NCBI GenBank assembly: GCA_021806345.1 | Contig: JAJZXP010000362.1 | Location: 1 to 7,359 of the forward strand | Length of the DNA stretch: 7,359 bases | Source: Thermoplasmata archaeon | GTDB taxonomy: Archaea; Thermoplasmatota; Thermoplasmata; Thermoplasmatales; Thermoplasmataceae | Direction of reading: 5' to 3' | Part shown: one piece after another, positions 4,903 through 7,359 of the stretch | Position numbering within the stretch: position 1 is the first letter of the stretch | How the letters are laid out: the number at the start of each line of letters is the position of its first letter | Notes under the pieces: model-generated | What the model saw: the letters and a program-made list of their open reading frames with translations, nothing else | Databases searched by the model: none | Told to the model about the DNA's origin: nothing | Translations under genes and position numbers: made by a program

Positions 4903-5412
4903 ATGGGGATGTATTTTTATGGATATAAAAATGCCACAAAAATATTAATAGACTGGTTCTCTAAGTCAAATGGAGATAATGCAACAATTTATCCTCTTAT
5001 CTTTTTGATTAGACATACAATAGAGATTGGATTGAAGGAATCAATCAGGAGAGCATTAATACTAACCGGGAGGACCATTGACCCAGAAAAAAAGTATCAT
5101 CACAAACTCAAAGATTTGTCTGAAACATTAGAAGATCTCATGAAAAACTATAAAATTTCAGAAAATAATGACTGGGTCAATACTAGGGAGTTTATAAAAA
5201 AATTGCAGGATGCAGATCCAGAAGCCACATTTGGAAAATATTCAATGTTCAAAAACGGTGATCCCTACTCCGTTAAAGGAAATGTTTATGCAGGTAAAAT
5301 AGTTGAAATGGGTATGAATGCGATTGATACGCTAGATAGCATACTTGCAATGCTAGAAGAATACCTGCGAATGCAGAGTGAATATAATAGAGAAATTGGC
5401 AGAGAATACTAA
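4903..5412 (+). CDS. HEPN-like protein of unknown function (3' part of an amber-interrupted gene)
   Basis: From the ATG at 4903 this is a 169-residue, mostly helical protein. The stretch IYPLIFLIRHTIEIGLKESI (about residues 27-46) resembles a widespread family that I remember by a YP-x-x-FL-x-RH-x-IE-x-x-LK helix, followed by a His-containing H-x-L-x-x-L helix (here YHHKLKDLSETLEDL). The R-x-x-x-x helix pair and a final long helix (DTLDSILAMLEEYLRM) give it a HEPN-like look; HEPN proteins are often RNases or toxin/antitoxin partners. This assignment is by pattern only. The frame continues upstream through an in-frame TAG (4882-4884) to a strong start at 4783, so the natural protein probably has about 40 more residues. 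If translation begins at 4903 there is no good ribosome-binding site beyond the G-rich GACGGGGAT just before it. Confidence 0.55.
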   Translation: MGMYFYGYKNATKILIDWFSKSNGDNATIYPLIFLIRHTIEIGLKESIRRALILTGRTIDPEKKYHHKLKDLSETLEDLMKNYKISENNDWVNTREFIKKLQDADPEATFGKYSMFKNGDPYSVKGNVYAGKIVEMGMNAIDTLDSILAMLEEYLRMQSEYNREIGREY

Positions 5413-5527
5413 AACGTTCGGAGATCCACAGCTGAGGAAAGAGCTCTTGAAAATAGGAATTAATGGCAGAAGGAGAAAGAGGGTAGAGCTATTTTTCCAT
5501 GACTGCGCAATTTTGTCATGCTGCTGA
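5378..5527 (+). CDS. Possible 49-residue protein overlapping the HEPN-like gene's end
   Basis: A GTG at 5378 opens 49 codons (begins MNIIEKLAENTKTFGDPQLR) to a TGA at 5525-5527. It starts 35 bases before the HEPN-like stop, in another frame. Its charge pattern, with a basic cluster NGRRRKRVELFF, looks more like coding sequence than noise and fills the gap before the convergent gene. It has no clear ribosome-binding site and I do not recognise it. It could be a C-terminal extension displaced by a frameshift, a small coupled gene, or chance. Confidence 0.28.
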   Translation: MNIIEKLAENTKTFGDPQLRKELLKIGINGRRRKRVELFFHDCAILSCC

Positions 5528-6124
5528 ATTAGAGTTGAACCATCCTGTCCTAGAAACATTCCTCCTTACCTCGTGTGCCATCTTGCCCGTATCTTCCAGA
5601 TGGATTCTTTCCTTCCTTTCCTTCCTTCCATTTAATATAATGTTCATGTAATATTCACATAGCCCAAGCTGGCTCAATGTCTGAAGTATAACGGATAATT
5701 CATCAGCCATATCATTGATTCCTGTTCTATATGAAAATTTCCTGCTCTGTGGCGAAACTTCCATCGAATTCGGTAGTTCTTCCATTTCCTCGTCGTTCAT
5801 TGCAAAGCTTGGGTGAAAAGTGATTTTATAGGAGAAGATTCTGTTTATTATGAATTGGTATCCATCCACTACGGTTACATTAAAGTGTTTATTCTTGAAA
5901 GTATCTCCTATGCCTTCGAGGGAATATATGTTAAAATTGTCACCATAAACTATTGAAAGGCTGAAGGTTCTTATTTCTATATCCTTATTTGAAATATAGT
6001 ATGCGAAACTAAAAAAATGCTCTGCAACCACCTTTCTATATATGAAAAGAGCTATTGGAGCTATGATCGCAACAATCAGCCCTACTAGGATTTTAATAGA
6101 AAGCTGAGAGAGAAAATTTAGCAT
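5516..6124 (-). CDS. Single-pass membrane protein of unknown function
   Basis: Read from ATG 6124 it has 202 residues. That start is chosen because a TTTAAAA box sits 27 bases upstream; a TTG at 6166 would add 14 residues but has no box at the right distance. Residues about 9-29 (SIKILVGLIVAIIAPIALFI, then Y) form one hydrophobic helix near the N-terminus, followed by basic residues (YRKVV). The rest is soluble: a region rich in strands (IEIRTFSLSIVYGDNFNIY; HFNVTVVDGYQFIINRIF), an acidic stretch (NDEEMEELPNS), and a C-terminal helical part with a very basic segment (GRKERKERIHLED). The protein is thus membrane-anchored with a large domain on one side. I do not recognise the family. It converges with the plus-strand genes and has no close neighbour on its own strand. 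Confidence 0.6.
   Translation of the reverse strand: MLNFLSQLSIKILVGLIVAIIAPIALFIYRKVVAEHFFSFAYYISNKDIEIRTFSLSIVYGDNFNIYSLEGIGDTFKNKHFNVTVVDGYQFIINRIFSYKITFHPSFAMNDEEMEELPNSMEVSPQSRKFSYRTGINDMADELSVILQTLSQLGLCEYYMNIILNGRKERKERIHLEDTGKMAHEVRRNVSRTGWFNSNSAA
5609..5627. repeat. Homopyrimidine mirror repeat inside the membrane-protein gene
   Basis: TTCCTTCCTTTCCTTCCTT reads the same in both directions on one strand, within a pyrimidine-only tract at 5605-5629. It encodes the basic GRKERKER segment on the minus strand. Such purine/pyrimidine mirrors can form triplex DNA and are prone to slippage. Confidence 0.6.
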
Positions 6125-6147
6125 ATAAATTGATAATTCTATTTTAC

Positions 6148-6154
6148 TTTTAAA
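6148..6154 (-). promoter_or_regulatory. TATA-like box of the membrane-protein gene
   Basis: Reads TTTAAAA on the minus strand, centred 27 bases before the ATG at 6124. It favours a leaderless start there over the upstream TTG. A second TTTAAA at 6181-6186 is too close to that TTG to serve it as a leaderless promoter. Confidence 0.4.
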
Positions 6155-6241
6155 GGTTATCTTCAATTCATATCGGATAATTTAAATCTTTTTTCTTGTT
6201 TCTTCTCACACGGACGAAAAGAAGCTTGTCCAGATTACAAT

Positions 6242-6266
6242 GAACCTTTCTGATCAGTCAGGGTTC
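6242..6266. repeat. Imperfect inverted repeat around a palindromic core
   Basis: GAACC (6242-6246) pairs with GGTTC (6262-6266), and between them CTGATCAG (6250-6257) is a perfect palindrome. It lies between the two minus-strand genes. It may be a regulator or recombinase site; the function is unknown. Confidence 0.35.
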
Positions 6267-6291
6267 GTTGTTTAGATCGATTTTGATTAGC

Positions 6292-6420
6292 ATGCAGGAA
6301 GGGTTGAATATCAAGATAAGAACAGAATTAAAACGATTATATGGAACCGAAGCAGAGGAATAAAGGGATAAGATCATATATCATGTGGCAGGAGGTATTA
6401 GTATATCCACAATAAACTGA
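6292..6420 (+). pseudogene. Decayed HTH-like remnant between two minus-strand genes
   Basis: One plus-strand frame reads MQEGLNIKIRTELKRLYGTE up to TAA 6361-6363, and continues after it as RDKIIYHVAGGISISTIN to TGA 6418-6420. The second piece ends in GISISTIN, resembling the recognition turn of helix-turn-helix proteins (G-x-S-x-S-T-I). Together they look like a fragment of a DNA-binding protein or transposase with one internal stop and no C-terminus. There is no start signal. The call rests only on sequence appearance. Confidence 0.28.
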
Positions 6421-6448
6421 GGGAACCTCTTTTTAAAATTGCGAAAGA

Positions 6449-7174
6449 CTAATTCTTTTCGTACGGCCTCAGGAAATCCCTTATTTCCATGAGCTTATTT
6501 ATGTAGGTGGTCATATTAAACCAGTCCTTGCTTATTACTATGGCCCCAGTGGAATATACGCTAAAATCTGAATCATCGATCACTTGCGTTAATGAAACAA
6601 ATGATTTGCCGACATTATCTGTTTCCTGTACCATAACATCCGTTTCATCTATGCCGTTATGGAAGTATAGGGAACCCGCATTCGCAGAATCTTTCCTTCC
6701 ATTAAAACCGTATCCTTTGATTTTTCCTGTATCTTTATAATCCTTATGGAGTTTGTTAATATCATAAAATGGTATTTCAATGGGTGGCCTAAATATCTGG
6801 TTCAATATGGTTATCACATAATCCCTAGTCTCAGAAACTTTGGAAAAGATGATCTTGTCCTTAAAGATCCAGAAAAATGGGTCTTTGTTAACGTTACGAG
6901 TGTATTTCTCTATTTGTATATCCGTTCGTGATGAATTCAGCTTAGGTCTTGTACCACGCATTTCGACAGATAAAGAAAGCAGGATCGGGACAAAATCCCT
7001 CGACTTACTATTTTCAGAGAAATAATCCTTTGTCTCTCCATTTATTATTTTTGATAATGTATAATTATTACCTTTGCTGGTTCTAAACTTCCTGCCTTCG
7101 AGCTCTCTTAGTTTCTTTACAATATCTTCTATTTCTATATTCTGTTGCAGATCAACAAATGTCCTTCCAATCAT
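6449..7174 (-). CDS. Unrecognised 241-residue protein downstream of a zinc-ribbon gene
   Basis: The ATG at 7174 is preceded by GAAGGTG at a five-base spacing, and the upstream gene ends only 10 bases earlier, so the two are very likely one operon with this start. The protein is soluble, with no signal peptide or membrane segment. Visible parts are an N-terminal helix (IEDIVKKLRELEGRKFRTSK), a middle region of charged strands with FFWIFKDKIIFSKVSETRDY, a conserved-looking FRPPIEIPFYDINKLHKD, a glycine-rich KGYGFNGRKDSANAGSLYFH (about 153-172), and a C-terminal helix INKLMEIRDFLRPYEKN. It stops at TAG. No catalytic motif that I know is present. The zinc-ribbon partner suggests a shared complex or function, not further defined. 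Confidence 0.6.
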   Translation of the reverse strand: MIGRTFVDLQQNIEIEDIVKKLRELEGRKFRTSKGNNYTLSKIINGETKDYFSENSKSRDFVPILLSLSVEMRGTRPKLNSSRTDIQIEKYTRNVNKDPFFWIFKDKIIFSKVSETRDYVITILNQIFRPPIEIPFYDINKLHKDYKDTGKIKGYGFNGRKDSANAGSLYFHNGIDETDVMVQETDNVGKSFVSLTQVIDDSDFSVYSTGAIVISKDWFNMTTYINKLMEIRDFLRPYEKN

Positions 7175-7179
7175 ATTTA

Positions 7180-7186
7180 CACCTTC
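7180..7186 (-). promoter_or_regulatory. Ribosome-binding site for the 241-residue protein
   Basis: Reads GAAGGTG on the minus strand, five bases before the ATG at 7174, and overlaps the stop codon of the zinc-ribbon gene. This arrangement suggests coupled translation. Confidence 0.5.
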
Positions 7187-7359
7187 AATCCAATTTCGCT
7201 CCGCAATTCATGCAAAACGTTGCTTCCTCAGGATTCTCATAGCTGCACATGGAACATACTCTGATCTTTCCCCTGTGGTGCATCATCATTCGCTGAACAT
7301 AGTGATATCCCCACGCAGTACGAACGTGCCAGCAATCGTATGAATCGTCGTGCTCACAC
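7185..7359 (-). CDS. Zinc-ribbon protein, C-terminal fragment (runs off the right edge)
   Basis: The minus strand is open from the window edge to a TGA at 7185-7187, giving 57 residues of a C-terminus. The last 25 form a classic zinc ribbon: VCSMCSYENPEEATFCMNCG, that is C-x-x-C, ten residues, C-x-x-C, then GAKLD at the end. Such C-terminal ribbons are common in archaeal membrane or nucleic-acid-binding proteins and bind one zinc ion. Before it, CEHDDSYDCWHVRTAWGYHY has two more Cys and several His and aromatic residues and may belong to another metal-binding or folded domain. The N-terminus and thus the main function are outside the window. The next gene follows after 10 bases. Confidence 0.7.
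   Translation of the reverse strand, partial: CEHDDSYDCWHVRTAWGYHYVQRMMMHHRGKIRVCSMCSYENPEEATFCMNCGAKLD

Noticed and set aside
5353..5559. 68-codon minus-strand ORF between the HEPN-like and membrane-protein genes
   Set aside because: It overlaps coding sequence on both sides, has no start signal and no recognisable pattern.
6507..7343. Four plus-strand ORFs of 61-89 codons
   Set aside because: All lie opposite the 241-residue minus-strand gene or the zinc-ribbon gene and show no motif or start signal of their own.
286..7359. A second copy of the tRNA-Ala 3' end as an attachment-site repeat
   Set aside because: Reading through the window I saw no match to its T-arm and acceptor sequence. 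The GGGTTCG at 6261-6267 is too short and does not extend.
1..7359. CRISPR array
   Set aside because: No regularly spaced repeats of 24-40 bases were seen. The repeats present are single pairs of 10-12 bases.

Overview
The window looks like a chromosomal segment of an AT-rich archaeon, most likely of the order Thermoplasmatales or close to it. The evidence is: the start of an isopentenyl phosphate kinase gene of the archaeal type; a tRNA-Ala(UGC) without encoded CCA; a Bat-like (HTH_10) regulator; a NYN-domain protein; and TTTAAA or TATA-type boxes centred about 24-28 bases before several start codons, the layout of archaeal leaderless promoters. This assignment is inference from gene content; no species is claimed.

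Layout. Bases 1-300 are a core block: the 5' end of the isopentenyl phosphate kinase gene on the minus strand and a tRNA-Ala on the plus strand with its own promoter-like box and T-run. Bases 300-1340 hold two small transcription-factor remnants: an HTH_10 regulator (minus) whose 5' end appears to lie in another frame, and a winged-helix protein (plus) whose natural start codon seems lost. Bases 1340-3700 are a loose plus-strand series: a PD-(D/E)XK nuclease-like protein with a leaderless promoter, a possible 33-residue ORF overlapping a frameshifted gene of unknown function, and a well-preserved NYN-domain (PIN-like) ribonuclease.

Bases 3700-4145 hold no intact gene but several repeats and scraps of coding sequence. 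They lead into a tyrosine recombinase whose catalytic domain is complete (R, HxxR, H, Y) while its N-terminal half is broken. The recombinase stop overlaps the start of a HEPN-like gene as ATGA, behind a very strong ribosome-binding site, and that second gene is interrupted by a single in-frame amber codon.

Bases 5516-7359 run on the minus strand. From the right edge inward: the C-terminal zinc ribbon of a truncated protein, a 241-residue protein of unknown function 10 bases downstream, a 280-base stretch with a decayed HTH-like remnant, and a single-pass membrane protein.

Overall this reads as an accessory island beside a tRNA gene: three nuclease-type families (PD-(D/E)XK, NYN, HEPN-like), an integrase, and many one-lesion genes. 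The most notable points are the single amber codon inside the integrase-coupled HEPN-like gene, the one-base frameshift in the gene at 2465-2844, and the three nuclease families together. Most lesions are most simply explained as gene decay or sequence error; recoding is possible but not shown.
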